Source: Agapanthus africanus
Lineage: Eukaryota; Streptophyta; Magnoliopsida; Asparagales; Amaryllidaceae
Length of the DNA stretch: 64,000 nt
Reading direction: 5' to 3'
Assembly: GCA_030015575.1 (NCBI GenBank)
Contig: CM057340.1
Coordinates: 755,725,632 to 755,789,631, forward strand
Every line of letters starts with the position of its first letter. The stretch's first letter is position 1. Positions 9,811 to 22,336 of the stretch are shown piece after piece. The notes beneath the pieces are model-generated. The model did not search any database. It was not told the DNA's origin and saw nothing but the letters and a program-made list of their open reading frames with translations. The translations under genes were made by a program, and so were the position numbers.

Positions 9811-12649
9811 TGTAACGACTCTGTTTCAGTGTACAGAAAATTTGTTTAAAAGTTAATGTACAAATGGAGTATTTGCAATCTTGTGTATGCTATAAGTATT
9901 TAATTTGCTTTTGAACAACAAGAAAGCACTTGTAACTCATTGGTAAAGCCCTGGACTGCTATGACATAGCCCCTATGTTCGAATCCCCTCAGTTGCATAA
10001 TATTTTTGCTGATTTTTTCTTTTAAACTTTTTTGAAGCCCAAAAATTTACACGTGCAAAACACATAAAAATGAAAAGTCAGATTAATCAAACATGTGCAC
10101 TGAGATATATGAAACGACACCAACGTGTGGCATCAATCCCACACCCCGACCCCACTCATTAGCAGGCGAGATTGCTCTTAGGGTCGGCGCCGCCGGTCCC
10201 AACCGTGCCTAATGCTCCAATTCTTTTGCCCTAACACCCTTTGGCCTCCCCCCACTACTCCTTTTCTATTTTATTTCGCTGCATATTTCCAGAAAATTAA
10301 AATGATGCATTAATCCAAAATGTTAATGCATTTTAATTTCATTCTTTAATACCCTAAACCCTAATTTCTCTTATAAATACTACCCTACACCATAGCCCTC
10401 TTCATTCAGAAATCTTTTGTCAAAACTCTCTAAATTTTCCAAGTCCAAAAGTTGTACAAGTGGAGTTAGCCTAAGGTCAAGTTCCGGCGACGTTTCGGGA
10501 AGAATCCGGCGACACCACAACTCCATGAGATCCTTAACTTGTTCATAGACCTCTCCTCTTTCTTTGCATCTGGTCAGTCCCTTCTCCCCTCCTCTCTTTC
10601 TATTAAAAAGACTTCTCTTTTCAAAACTCGTCGGAAGCGGAGTTAATCCGACTTTCGAGTTTCTTTAAAAACTCAATTTTTCTTAACCATATAATAACCA
10701 TCTCTTTATATCTTATTTAACAACCCTAAAACAACATTTAGAACAAGTTTCAATTCAACATAAAATGATATGCAACTTGTATTTCACATTTTCGTTAAAA
10801 TACCACCAAGTTTACCTACGATATTATTTCTTCTTTTTGCTCATATTACCTTTAGAAAATTTCAAGAGATAATGACCTACCTCATCACAACACTCATCAT
10901 GATATAGCACGATGGTTTGGAAACAATAAGTTTTAGGAAAAATGCAAATTTTACATTAAAATACCTTAAACTATCAAAACCCGTATTCTTTAAATTGTTT
11001 TAATTAATTCCTTGAAAATAAGCCTCTACAACCCATTTTGGGGAACCCGATCGGGATGGTGCGGGTTATCGCACGTCCTCGGGACTAGTAGAACGAGATG
11101 CAGACCTCCTCACGTAACATACGATCTTGATGGAATTTTTATTACAATTTCTAAGAAAACATGATTTCTATTTAATAAATAAATTCTATTTTTAATAATT
11201 ATATATATATAAATATTAACAAAATATCTATTTTAAATATATAATATATTCCATGTTTTCTAATCAAAAGAAAAGAATCACAAAAGTTCATGAAAATACC
11301 ATCAAGAATCAATACAAGTCAAATTACATAAAAATATCATATACTATTCAAGTTAGGTTTATATCCACTAGACTATCTCATCACTCTTAAAAATTACATC
11401 TATGAAAAACCTAAAGACGATAATTAAATGCTTGAGGTGTATTCTGAAAATAAATCAAAACTATTTTTCATAAAACCCCCTCAAGTTATATCAAATTACA
11501 ATAAAGACCCTAGTAAATATAGGTTTAAGCGGAACCGGTTCTCTTGAGCCTCAAGGAGCCGAAGAATTTGGGTGTTTTCCTATTTGAAGTAGACAACTAA
11601 AAATGGGGTTATCAATATGGTAATTGTCTTGGAAAAAGACACAAATCCTGCCGTCCATATGCAGCAGTAACCGATAACTCCAAAACTAATTCAGGACTTC
11701 AATTCATTTTAAAGTATCTGACTCAGTCAGAGTCTCAGTCTAATCTGAAATCAATCCATCTTTGAATACAATTCAAGTATAACTCCAATTCAACATGAAT
11801 CCAATTATACCATAATACAATCTATATCAACATGAATTGATTTGAGCGAACCATGGATATACATTTGACATTGTTTACATGACTATCCGTTTACATCCTT
11901 ATCCGTTTACATGAACTACTGATATTATGATTTCGGCAAGTTTTACATCTATTAAACAAAACAATACACATCAATACAAAATACATTACGGGGTTTTAAA
12001 AGGATAGACTGGTACGGAATGTGTTAAAAGTGGCACGAGACGGTCACTTTAATACACCTAACCTGAACATCCATTGCCGTTGTCTCATGGGTTTTGATGG
12101 GGCCTTGTGATCCATATACTATAGTCCACAGGGTAAGCTGGACTCCTCTCGTATACACTGGCATAATTCTGTACCAAGCTACAAATAACTGCGTTAACAT
12201 AACTATCAACTTTATACCAGTTATAATCTCTTACCTGTCTATTCTCATTCTACATCTCTTTGGGACTTATCGAACGATTGTTCGCTGACGACATTCCTTT
12301 TCTCTTCTTTCTTTGGAATGTCGTTAGGAGGATCTGATTCTCTAGATATCAAGCCCAGCATAGACGACTTGGAGCAGTTCTCAGAAGACCCAGAGCTCTA
12401 GTCACTTATATATACTTTACTTTCAGTTCATGCCATTGTTTAGGCATTTCTTTTTAGTCTTGTATTTACATTTCCAGTTGTATTGTAAAGGATGTTTAAT
12501 AAATAAAAGTTGATGTTCATTTACCTCTCATGTCTTACTTGTGTACTTCACTATATTGCTTATTTACGCTTAGCGTGTTTACTTCTGAGTAAATACGTCA
12601 AATCACCGGTCACGTCTCCTTACCATACTCTGGGAAGCGGGGCGTGACA
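9811..12649 (+). mobile_element. Solo LTR of a Tekay/Del-like gypsy element
   Basis: Starts TGTAACGACTC and ends GGGGCGTGACA, 2839 bp. It is flanked by perfect 5-bp duplications GAGGT at 9806-9810 and 12650-12654, and the antisense copia leader resumes on the other side. The sequence aligns along its whole length with the LTR at 17349-20148 plus 27518-27556, also 2839 bp, so it is a complete LTR and not a small element. Lone LTRs arise by recombination between the two LTRs of an element. The lineage is inferred from the second copy, where the GGACGAAATTTTTATAAGGA stretch characteristic of chromoviruses precedes the LTR. No coding sequence. Confidence 0.88.
9928..9990 (+). promoter_or_regulatory. 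tRNA-like segment with Pol III A and B boxes in the LTR
   Basis: A-box-like TAACTCATTGG at 9933-9943 and B-box GTTCGAATCCC at 9977-9987, with starts 44 bp apart as in a 76-nt tRNA. The same arrangement is kept in the second LTR. The T stem does not pair, so this is not a working tRNA gene; a Pol III-type internal promoter or a tRNA-derived piece is likelier. Confidence 0.55.
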
Positions 12650-12938
12650 GAGGTCCCCCGTGCTTTCGCACGGACCCAATTAATAACATCATTTCCATAG
12701 AGGCGTAATCTCGTAAACACGTTTTAGACACCTAATAAGTTAGCTAATTGTGAAGTGAAAAATCTTCCGAGGAGTAATACATACTCATCAGTGGGAATCG
12801 GGACCCAACTATCATCATGTGATAACCTGACGGAATCCACTCAAGTCACTACACTCCAGAAGGTATACGCATGCCTGGCAAGTTTCCCGTATGTTTGAAA
12901 CTCCCGATATGGATTTTTCCCCTAGGATCCAAGTGACC

Positions 12939-13126
12939 TTGACAAGGTCAACAAGTCAAAGGGTTCTAGTCAAGTTCAACCCGTCATTATCTTGATTGTA
13001 TTAGACCCATCCGCACAGACCTTTGACAAGGTTAACAAGGTCGAACGACTGTCCTAACCAATCCACATATCCATATGACAGAAAAGTATTACAGAGCTAC
13101 CGCACACTACGCCTTGACAAGGTCAA
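12939..13126 (-). promoter_or_regulatory. Three inverted W-box palindromes in the A3 leader
   Basis: TTGACAAGGTCAA at 12939-12951 and 13114-13126 and TTGACAAGGTTAA at 13023-13035. In element order the spacing is 91 then 84 bp, close to the 93 and 85 of A1. Confidence 0.5.
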
Positions 13127-13660
13127 CAAACGCAGCATGAATACTAAACAATAATAATCTAAAATGACGGAGGGCCACGACTGATTTTTGGCGAAAAACC
13201 TTTAACGCAATGAACTTGATATCGTTGAATGAACTCGGGTGGCTTTGAAATGGAGTGGTTTAAGCTCCTCTTTGTAAAACTAGCTATATAGACTTTTGCT
13301 TGAGAGCGAATTCCCCGCGAAGGGATCAAGGCTCTTCTCTCATAGAATGAGGTGCGGGATATTCCCAACCAAATACCTCTATGCAAAGTAAAAGAATACG
13401 ACTATGAGTTTTGAAGAAAAACGAGTAGTTTTTAAATTGGTTCCGACAACATCATTTAGGCTTATTTTCCTTGCATTAAAGATATAATGCAGTCCCATCA
13501 ATTTTAAGTTTCCAAGCCACAAAAGAAATAACCAGAATAGCATGCTTTTATATGCCATCCGCATTCGCCGTGGTCCCCATCATGAACCATTAAGTTACTT
13601 AACTAACGACAGAGCAGAGGCAGGACTAGCACGGTTGCAAAATATACAGAAGCATCTACT

Positions 13661-13693
13661 AAATATATATATATAATATATATATATATATAT
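13661..13693. repeat. TA-rich microsatellite
   Basis: ATATATATATAT runs broken once by AATA, within the A3 leader. Confidence 0.85.
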
Positions 13694-14587
13694 CAATATC
13701 GCAGACAGATAATAGTCATCACAAGCATGCGAACAACAATATGGAATAACGGATAATCTAGAAGCCCCTCATTTCATTTGAACCATAAATGATACGCGAC
13801 GTTCCCCGGTCGTGTGGATAGCCAGTGCAATGAAGAACTTTGACCCCTACGAGTACGGCAAGTTACCCACCAATCCTGGAACTGAGGTAATCCCAATCAA
13901 CAAAGTGAATGGGCCACCCAGTACTTCACAGAATCCGGTAACTTGAGCATCCCTCCGTGAGTCAACCTATACCCCCTACAAGTGCGGCGAATAGCCCGCC
14001 AATTCTAGAGTAAGGCCCCCCGATCTCAACACCATGAGATGCGGACCCGTTGCCCTCTAGAACCCGGCTATTCGAACACTACTCTGTGGGGTAATCCTAG
14101 TACAGAAAAGAAATATATATATATAAATGGTAATATCAACCTCAACCCGGCCGAGCCCCAATAAAAGAATATACAAACTGGTAGAAACGGCAGTCCACAT
14201 GTCGGACGCTCGCCACGCAATAATGAATATACAAATGAATCTAAACTGTACATCTAACATTGCACACAAGACCATCCATCACGACAATCCATCCTAAAGA
14301 TCAGTGCAATACAGAACATCAACGTGAATATCATGTTCGTAAACCCGTCTGATTGTACATAAAGCAACCATTCGATTATACCGCGCTATGATATTCACGG
14401 TCCCAGAAACTAACAAATAGACTGAAAACCACGAATTTAAAATTTCGATCGATTAAAACTTTCCGCATTGGCCCCAAGTACAAACTAGTACTCAAACAAA
14501 TCTGGACCAAAACCATATATTCCAAAAATCACATTTCCATGAATTAGAGCACCAGAAAAAATTTGGGGCACTGTAGCCAAAATTGGA

Positions 14588-14634
14588 CCGTGAAATCGCG
14601 GCCAAATGGCATATTTGGCGGAGGTTTAGCGGTC
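14588..14634 (-). other. Degenerate GC-rich double dyad in A3
   Basis: On the plus strand, CCGTGAAATCGCGGCCA (14588-14604) and GGCGGAGGTTTAGCGGTC (14617-14634). They lie at the same place in the leader as the dyads of A1 and A5, but the arms are eroded. Confidence 0.45.
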
Positions 14635-14816
14635 GAATTTTGGGCTTGGGTGCCCAAATTTCTTTCTGGTCTCCAGTTTTGGCTGTACATAATTTTAATG
14701 CAATCTGAAATTTTTTTGAACAACTTTAGAATTCGAACAGCAAGCAGTAGATTGGAAATGCGAATCGAAAAAATTCCGTCGATCGAAACTCTAAATTAGT
14801 GCTAACAAGCTAGTTA

Positions 14817-16758
14817 AGATTTATGGAGTGTCCCAAGCATTCGCTAGGATTTTGTTTTCTACCATTTTCAAGATCAATAGTTACATTGTTCTTGACTCGC
14901 CATCTTTTATAAAAGGAATCTTTTTGCAAAAGAAACTAGTGGGAGTATGGTAGAATTGGAAGTGATTCCAGAACCACAAACGGTTACCGAAAATTTAGTA
15001 GAACCTAAGGATTCAATTGGACTTGACAAACCATTAGCCACTCCGCAGATTTTAGTAGGTGACCTCAGACATCCTAGAGATACTTTGGTTTTCTTGTAGA
15101 CGGTGATAGGGAGGTCAGTATCATGGCAATGATGGCCCTACTAGTTATCAGAAGGTCATACGAAGTGGTAGCTTCCAGGTGACCAGATACTTCATATCCA
15201 AGATGCCCACGCACTTCAGCAAATCATGAATTTTAGACTTTGCTAGGTGCTCCTGAAAGAGTAAAACCCATTAGGAGTAAGTAGATCTTTCGAGATCTAT
15301 GCAGGAGGAAAGGTACCAATCTTATAAGGCTAGACATGTTGTAAAGATTTTTCATCAAATACCTGTTGTGGATTGTGATAAGATTTTTACTTCAATGTCT
15401 ATGCTGATAGGGAGGTCAGTATCATGACAATGATGGCCCTACTAGTTATCAGAAGGTCATACGAAGTGGTAGCTTCTAGGTGACCAGATACTTCATATCC
15501 AAGATGGACTCCACGCACTTCAGCAAATCATGAATTTTAGACTTTGCTGGGTGCTCCTGAAAGAGTAAAGCCCATTAGGAGTAACTAGATCTTTCGAGAT
15601 CTGTGCAGGTGGAAAGGTACCAATCTTATAAGGCTAGACATGTTGTAAAGATTTTTCATCAAATACCTGTTGTGGATTGTGATAAGATTTTTACTTCAAT
15701 GTCTATGCTGAAGTCCATACGGATATGACTTGGCACTACTATTCCCCTGCTTGTTATCAGTAGGTCATAGAAAGAGGTAACTTCTAGGTGACCAGATACT
15801 TCATGTCCAAGATGGACTCCACGCACTTCAGCAAATTATGGATTTTATACTTTGCTGGGTACTCCTGAAAGGGTGAAGTCCATTAGGAGCAAGTAGATCT
15901 TTCGGGATCTGTGCAGGTGGAAAGGTACTAACTTAATAAGGATAGACTTGTTGTAAAGAGTTTTCACCAAATACTCGTTATGGATTATGATGTGACTTTT
16001 ACTTCAATATCTACGCTGAAGTCCATATGCATATGATTTGGCGCTGATGCAGTCCATAACTATGATATCTGACAAGTGGATGACTATAACGTCTTTCCAA
16101 ATGGGAATTTGGAAGTGTACGTGTATATGACTCTACCGGAGGGTTATCGTAGTCAGTGGGAGTAGTAGAAGGTATGCAAATTGCTTATGTCTATTCTTAG
16201 ACTGAAGCATGGATAGCGGAGGTGGATCATCTGTTTTGATGTGACAGTCAAGATGATTAACTTCTTCAAAACAATAGATGAACCTAATAAGAAAGATGTA
16301 GGGAGTACTGTCCTTGATTTGGATGGCATACTCCAAATAGGAAGTGATGTTCCTATACTACAATCGGTCAAATTTTGGTTGTCACATAGTGAGTTCACCA
16401 TGTTGGATATGGATAATATATCAGAAATTCTGGTGACTGGATCTATGGTTTTACATCTAGATTGGGAAAGTTCCCCAAATCGGGTATTTAGACAACATTC
16501 TAAAAGTATTTTAGAATGGACGACTCATGGCATGGTGGAGTACCTGAAGGTGATGGAGTCACCCTCTCTAAAGAGATGTCTTTTAGACTGATGAGAAGAG
16601 GGACTGACATAAATGGCATATCATTTGTTTAGGAAATTGAGTTAATCATGCAATATCTTGTACAAAACCAGATAGATAATTCTGGTTTTAGATCTAAATT
16701 TAGAATGTTTTCCAATCGGGTACTTAGACAGTATTCTAAAAGTATTTTAGAATGGATG
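14817..16758 (+). pseudogene. Decayed copia pol (A4), first part: integrase end to RNase H start
   Basis: From about 14820 the sequence follows the A1 polyprotein gene, starting at the stretch equivalent to A1 4190 (GTGTCCCAAGCATTCGC) and continuing through the integrase C-terminal region (equivalent of A1 4290-4440) into reverse transcriptase. Stops and frameshifts are everywhere; no frame exceeds about 116 codons. The reverse transcriptase start is present as three tandem copies (15104-16030). A later block around 16480-16760 is also duplicated. The pseudogene is interrupted at 16758 by a gypsy element and resumes at 27562. Confidence 0.82.
15104..16030 (+). repeat. Tandem triplication of a reverse transcriptase segment in A4
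   Basis: Three adjoining units of about 300-308 bp. Units 1 and 2 start at 15104 and 15405 with TGATAGGGAGGTCAGTATCA; unit 3 aligns from about 15745 (TTATCAGTAGGTCATA) and is more diverged. Each contains the stretch coding the region of A1 from the WLDAM block to the DETFSPVAML block. Confidence 0.8.
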
Positions 16759-17348
16759 TGTAATGCCTGCAACATGATTGCATCCCTTTGAATATTTTCT
16801 TGTTTTTCCCAAAAATCTGTCTCGACACTGTGAACCCTTGATCTAAATTTGTAATCTTCTTGATTCCTTATTAAACTTATCACCTTGACTATGATGGTAG
16901 GATTCGGGTGATTTAAATAGAGTTATGTGATTGTAACTATGAACTATAGCATAATTACAATGCAGTACTCTACTTGAGTGATATAGAATTCCGCCTTTGA
17001 TTCTCTTTCCTCTTGATTCAGCTATGTTCTATCATATATCCATAATTATCGAATCCTATCTCCTTTGATAACTCATATCCTTCCATGATTTTTATTCGAT
17101 TATCATTTTTATCTTTGTACCATTCTTGACAATCCAATTCTAATTTACGTTTCTTCTATTTGATTGCATGCTCGCAGCTTTCTTGAAAACTATTCTTGCA
17201 TCCTTTCGTTCTTTCAAATATTTTTTCCGGCTCTTTCAGTCCCATATCAGTAGATCTTTTCACCACCTCTGTAATCAAATTTTTCTTGAATCTGTTACAA
17301 CTTCCTTCTATAAATTTCAAGGACGAAATTTTTATAAGGAGGGTAGAA
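16759..17348 (+). other. G2 5' stub and 3' internal remnant with polypurine tract
   Basis: Non-coding apart from short frames. Near the end it reads TTTCAAGGACGAAATTTTTA then TAAGGAGGGTAGAA before the LTR. The GGACGAAATTTTTAT stretch followed by a purine tract is the usual junction between the pol end and the 3' LTR in plant Tekay/Del chromoviruses. No integrase or chromodomain can be read. Confidence 0.65.
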
Positions 17349-20148
17349 TGTAACGACCCTGAATTTTCTGTACAAAATTTTTCTTCTTAAAATACAGAAA
17401 GGAGTTTGCAAGCCTGAGCAAAATTTAAAAGTTATTCTTGTTTAAAAAGATCAAGAAAGCACTTGTAGCTCATTGGTAAAGCCTTGCACTGCTGTGACAT
17501 AGCTCCTGTGTTCGAATCCCATCAGCCAAATATTATTTTTCCTGATTTTTCTTTTAAACTTTTTGGAAGCCCAAAAGTTTACACGTGCAATGCAGATAAA
17601 ATGAAAAGTCTGAAAAAATCAAACATGTGCAAAATGTTGTGTATACTGAAGTGAACACGTGGCAAGAATCCAACGACACTCACCTCATAATGGACCAGCG
17701 AGATGAGGCTTGGGGCCGGCGCCGACGGGTGATCCATAGGAAAAAGTCCCCGTGTTTTGCACAAAAAACCTTTGGCTTACCCCTATCACCCCTGCACTGT
17801 TTGTTTTCTCTGCAATTTAACAGAGAATTCAATTTCCCAATTAATCCAATTTTAAATGCATTTTAATTCATTCTTTCAATTCCAAAACATTAATTCCATA
17901 CTATAAATACAACCCTATACCTTAGCCACTCCTCATTCTGAAATTCCTTACCAAAATTATCAAATTTTTCTAAGTACAAGTGGAGTAGAAGTGGAGTTAG
18001 CCCAAGGTCAACTTTCGGCGAGGATCTACGCAAGTTCTGACGACCCCACGATGCCACGAAAGCTACCACCTTTTCTTCTACCTCTCCTCCCTGTTTCTAG
18101 TTAGTAAGTCTCACCCCCTTCTTCTCTTTCTACATAAAAATTCTCTTTTTTATAAAAACATGTCGGAAGTGGAGTAACACTAACATATTCTTTAAAAAAC
18201 CATATAAATTCCACTTTTCTTACATTTTCTTCATGTATATTCCTACACCATACTTATTAATCATGAAAACTAATAATTAAAACAATTTTCACCTTAAAAC
18301 GTCACATTATATAACTTTAACCTAGCTTCTACATGAAAATACCATGAACTTCATATATTCATTTTTTAGTTCTTTTGATAACTATTACCTCTAGAAAAAC
18401 TTCACGGCGTAATGACATACCCCTCACATACACACATATTGACATAGCACGATGCTCTTGGAAACATATTTTTGTAGCAAATACAATATTTCATTAAAAT
18501 ACCATGAATTATAAAAACCCGGTTTTATTTGAATTGTATTATCAAAATTTTTTTGCGATTATATCTCTACAACCCTCTTTAGGGGACCCGCTATTGTATG
18601 GTGCAAATTATTGTGCATCCTTGGGCTAGTAGAGCGAGATGCAAACCTCCTCACAGAGCATTCAGTCTTGAAAGATTTTTAATACGATTTTTAAGAAAAA
18701 CGAGATTTTCTATTTAATAATAAAATAAATTTTTATAAATATTATCTAACCACATATTTTCAAGTTATAATAAAATTCCATGTTTTTCTAAAAATAAAAG
18801 AATGAAAAGTTTCACTAAAATACCCTCAAGCATCAATACAAGACAAGTCTTATACTAAAACACCTTGAACTATTCAAGCTAGGTAAATAATCACTAATAT
18901 ACCTCACTCTTTAAAATTCACATCCATGAAAACCCTAAAGAATATAAATAATTACTCGAGATTTATTTTGAAAGTATATAAATATTTTTCATAAAACCCC
19001 CTCAAGTTATATAAAATTACAATTAAAGACTTTAGTAAATATAGGTTTAAGCGGGATCAATTCTCTTGAGCCTCAGGGAGCCGGAGAAAGTGAGTGCTTG
19101 CCTATTTAAGGTAGAAAAACTTAACGGGGTTATCAATGGTAATTGTCTTGGAAAAGACACAAATCCTGCCGTCCATGTACAACAGTTACCGATAACCCCC
19201 GAATCTAATTCAGGATCCAAATCAGTTTAAACTGTCTGACTCAACTCTGAGTCTATATCAATCTGAGTCTAATCCAAATCAGAATCCAATCCAAACATGG
19301 ATCCGAATCTAACATGAATCCAACATATATACATGAACCTAAACCTGAATACCAGAACAAGATCAACATACAAACACGACTTGACTTGACCGAACCATGG
19401 TTATAACTTGATTTGATTACATGTCTACTTGATACATCCTTAACCTAATTACATGAACAACTTGTATCCATGGTCTCGGCAAGTCTGATAATTACAATCA
19501 ATACAATACATTACGGGGTTTTAACGGGGTAAACTGGTACGGAATGTATTAGAAGTAGAACGAGATGGTCACTAAAAGACACCTACCTGAACATCCATGC
19601 CGTTGTCCCGTGGGTTTTGACGGGGCCTTATACTACCGATTACCATAGTCCACAAAGTAAGTTGGAGTCCTCTGATATACACTGATACATTCTGTATCAA
19701 GCTACAAACAACTACGTTAGTATAATAAACATTTACTTGTTCATATTACCAGTCATATATTCTTTACTTGTCGTATTCCTTCCTTCTTTTAGGGCTTACC
19801 GAGAGCTAGTTCGCTGACGACATTCATGTCTCTTCTTTCTTTGGAATGTTCGTCAGGAGGACTGGATCTTCAGAAGACCGAGCCAGTGAGGAGTATCTAG
19901 AGCAGATTGAAGCATAGATAGAATTCTAGCTTACTTGTATTTATCTTTTCTTTTGTACGCCACTATTTAGGCATTGCTTTTATCATTGTACATTTCCTTT
20001 TCAAATCAGTTGTAATGTAAAGAATGAATAATAATAAAAGTTGTTGTTATTATATTACATCTCTTGTTATTCTTTTGCATTTATTTATATTGCTTATTTA
20101 CGCTTAACGTGTTTACTTCTGAGTAAATACGTCGCGGGCCGTCACGTA
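17349..20148 (+). repeat. 3' LTR of G2, main part (remaining 39 bp at 27518-27556)
   Basis: TGTAACGACCCTGAATTTTC start. Co-linear with the solo LTR at 9811-12649, including the tRNA-like boxes, the CATCCATGCCGTTGTC region and the TACTTCTGAGTAAATACGTC tail. Q splits it 39 bp from the end. Confidence 0.88.
17459..17525 (+). promoter_or_regulatory. tRNA-like segment with Pol III A and B boxes in the G2 LTR
   Basis: A box TAGCTCATTGG at 17466-17476 and B box GTTCGAATCCC at 17510-17520, starts 44 bp apart as in the other LTR copy. The D arm pairs partly and the T stem poorly. The A box here is closer to consensus than in the first copy. Confidence 0.58.
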
Positions 20149-21528
20149 TGTAGGGTGTTTTTCGTCACCCCATTGAGATGGGAATACGCGCATGCTTGTC
20201 AGGCAAACTACAGACCCCCCCTGCCTAGGGTAGACGGGGGTTTATTGATTGTGGGGATCCGAATCTCCGGCAGCCGCGGACTAAGCTGCCGTTAATTACC
20301 CCTCGCCTTTGGAGCGAGGGAACCTCCGATTGACGGGTCAAACTGATCATGCGAACTCGATGTGCAGTGTTCATGTGTTGTGTTTTGAAAGGGGGTTTTG
20401 GATATATCGGGGGCCTCGTAGAGTTTTACGGGGGTCCCGTGCGCGGCACGCGATCACTGGGCACTGGGAGCCCATGGGTCAAGTGCCCTGCAGGCGACCG
20501 TCCAGCACGGGTCACATGCCCTGCAGGCGACAACCGAGCGCTGAGCGCCCGCGGATCCCGTGAGGCGCACGTGGGCGCTAAGCACCCGTGGGTCACGTGC
20601 CCTACACGCAACCACTGGGCGCCCGCGGGTCATGTGCGTGGCACGCGACCACTGGGTGCCCGCGGGTCACATGCGCTGCACGCGACTGATGGAAACACCA
20701 GCGAAAAAGAGGCTTAGCCCCTAGGTTAGGAGTTGAACTCCCAAGGGGGCTTTGGAGTTGAACTCCTAACAGAGATTATGTATAGATTTGGAGTTAAACT
20801 CCTAAAAAGGGGTTGATTTATAGAGTTAAACTCCAACAGATCTTGAATGGAGTTAAACTCCTAGAAATCTTTGGATCTTCTTTTGAGCCTCGGATCCTCC
20901 TGGAATGCGATTTTTGGAGATGGGTATCCTTCTTCTTCCTCTCTGTTGGCTGGATCTTGGGGGGGAAAAGGGAGGTGAGACTTAAAATCTCTTATTTTGG
21001 GGATTTGATGGCAAATCCAAGCTCCCCTTCAAGGGTTTTATGGTGAAAAACTATTTAGTTTTGAAGAAAAAAAGTTAAATTCTTGATTTAATTCAAAAGG
21101 GGGAGAAGGTTTTAAAATCTTGAGAAAGGGGAAGGAGGGAAAAACCCTAGAATTTGAAAGAATGAATTATTATCTTTTATTTTATTATCATGGTGCCTTT
21201 TATAGGCTTACAAATTTACACATAGCCCCTTGGGCTATACAAAATGGTATTTTAATCATCCCATGCCTCATGTGCTCATTTCTTTTGCACATGAGCCATG
21301 GGCTTTACAAAAATTTGGGTTTATGCCCATTTATTTTACATTCATACATGAAAATTATATCAAACTTATTTATTAAATAATTTTCTTCTTGGCATGGGGA
21401 AGGCCGGCCGCTTCATGTTCGGGCTCGACTTGGGCATGGGCCCACTTGAACTTGGCTTGGGCTTACTTGGCTTGGGGTTGACTTTGATTTTGACTTGGTC
21501 AACCGGGGTGTAATTTTTGACCCCAACA
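20149..21528 (-). repeat. 3' LTR of Q
   Basis: 1380 bp, TGTTGGGGTC..CACCCTACA on the minus strand. Homologous to 25910-27517, shorter mainly through missing copies in the GC-rich segment. A cluster of TTGAC/GTCAA motifs lies at the LTR start (21477-21503). Part is non-coding poly-purine sequence (GGAGTTGAACTCC repeats near 20730-20860). Confidence 0.85.
20440..20690. repeat. GC-rich degenerate tandem repeats in the Q 3' LTR
   Basis: Recurring words such as GGGCGCCCGCGGGTCACATG and GGCACGCGACCACTGGG. The longer version is at 26340-26690. Comparable in position to the 59-bp repeats in the P LTRs. Long frames here are products of the repeat, not genes. Confidence 0.7.
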
Positions 21529-21599
21529 AAGTGCCCCAATCAATAAATTCAAACCGCTTCTATGAGTTGTGTGCATGAAATTGATAGATCTTGGAGTTG

Positions 21600-22320
21600 G
21601 ACTTCAAGGCGGAACATCATTCCAGGGGCGGAGCATCATTCCGACGAGCGGCAAACATTCTGACCGAAGCATAATTTCAATGCAGAGGTTGATTCCCAGG
21701 AGAAACATAATTCCGACAGAGAAGGCAGATACTCCGAGGCGAAGCATGATTTCGACAAGGGGTACATTCTGAGACGAAGCATGATTTCGTCGCAGAGCTT
21801 GTTGGTTGACGTGATTCCGAGACGGAGCATAATTCCGATAGGGAGGTCGCTTGCTGACTTGATTCCAAGGCGGAGCATAATTCCAACAGGGAGGTCACTT
21901 GTTGACTTGATTCCGAGTCGAAGCATAATTCCGGCAGGGAGTTTGTTGGTTGACTTGATTCCAAGGCGGAGCATAATTCCAACAGGGAGGTCGCTTGTTA
22001 ACTTGATTCTGAGTCGAAGCATAATTCCGACAGGGAGGTCACTTTTTGACTTGATTCCGAGTCGAAGAATAATTTCGACGGGGAGGTCGTTGGTTGACTT
22101 GATTCCTAGGTGGAGTCGTTGGTTGACTTGTCCCCGGCACGAAGTGTCTGTGGTCGACGTTTCCTGGCACGGAGTGTGACTGGTTTCGATGTAGAGGCCG
22201 CTTCCCAGGCGAAGCATAATTCCGACAGGGAAGGTAGATACTCCGAGGCGAAGCATGATTTCGACATGGGGTACATTCTTAGGCGAAGCATGATTCCGCC
22301 GCAGGGGTTATTGGTTTGAT
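21600..22320 (-). repeat. 48-bp minisatellite in the Q 3' region
   Basis: GATTCC starts recur at 21813, 21861, 21909 and 21957, a 48-bp period; edge units (21600-21780, 22110-22310) are looser. The period is a multiple of three, so the sense strand (minus) has a 206-codon frame at 21636-22256 with a 16-residue repeat around GIMLRLGIKSTSDLPV. Units near 22110-22170 match the roughly 31-bp units of element P. Confidence 0.85.
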
Positions 22321-22336
22321 TTGATTTGGGTTGACG

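Larger units (their letters stand above)
9652..14816 (-). mobile_element. Antisense copia leader (A3), split by a solo LTR
   Basis: Read on the minus strand, 9652-9810 and 12655-14816 match the leader of A5 and A1: the segment before gag (GGGAGCCATCCTGATTAGAT type), the three W-box palindromes (12939-13126), the GGCTATCCACACGACC region near 13815, and the GC-rich dyad (14588-14634). No gag-pol or LTR of A3 remains. The left side is cut by A2 and the right side stops near 14816, just short of where the primer site should be. The solo LTR at 9811-12649 splits it with a GAGGT duplication. Confidence 0.8.

Noticed and set aside
9811-12649. A complete small retrotransposon rather than a solo LTR
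   Set aside because: It aligns end to end with a single LTR of G2 of the same length and has no internal primer site or purine tract.
16241-16591. A 116-codon gene
   Set aside because: It is a chance open stretch of the decayed copia reverse transcriptase A4, aligned to the YVDD region of A1 but with the motif destroyed.
17459-17525. A functional tRNA gene
   Set aside because: The boxes fit, but the T stem and acceptor stem do not pair and the same sequence is part of a repeated LTR.
21636-22256. A 206-codon repeat protein in Q
   Set aside because: It is a sense-strand frame through the 48-bp minisatellite with no independent coding signal; kept only as a remark under the repeat.
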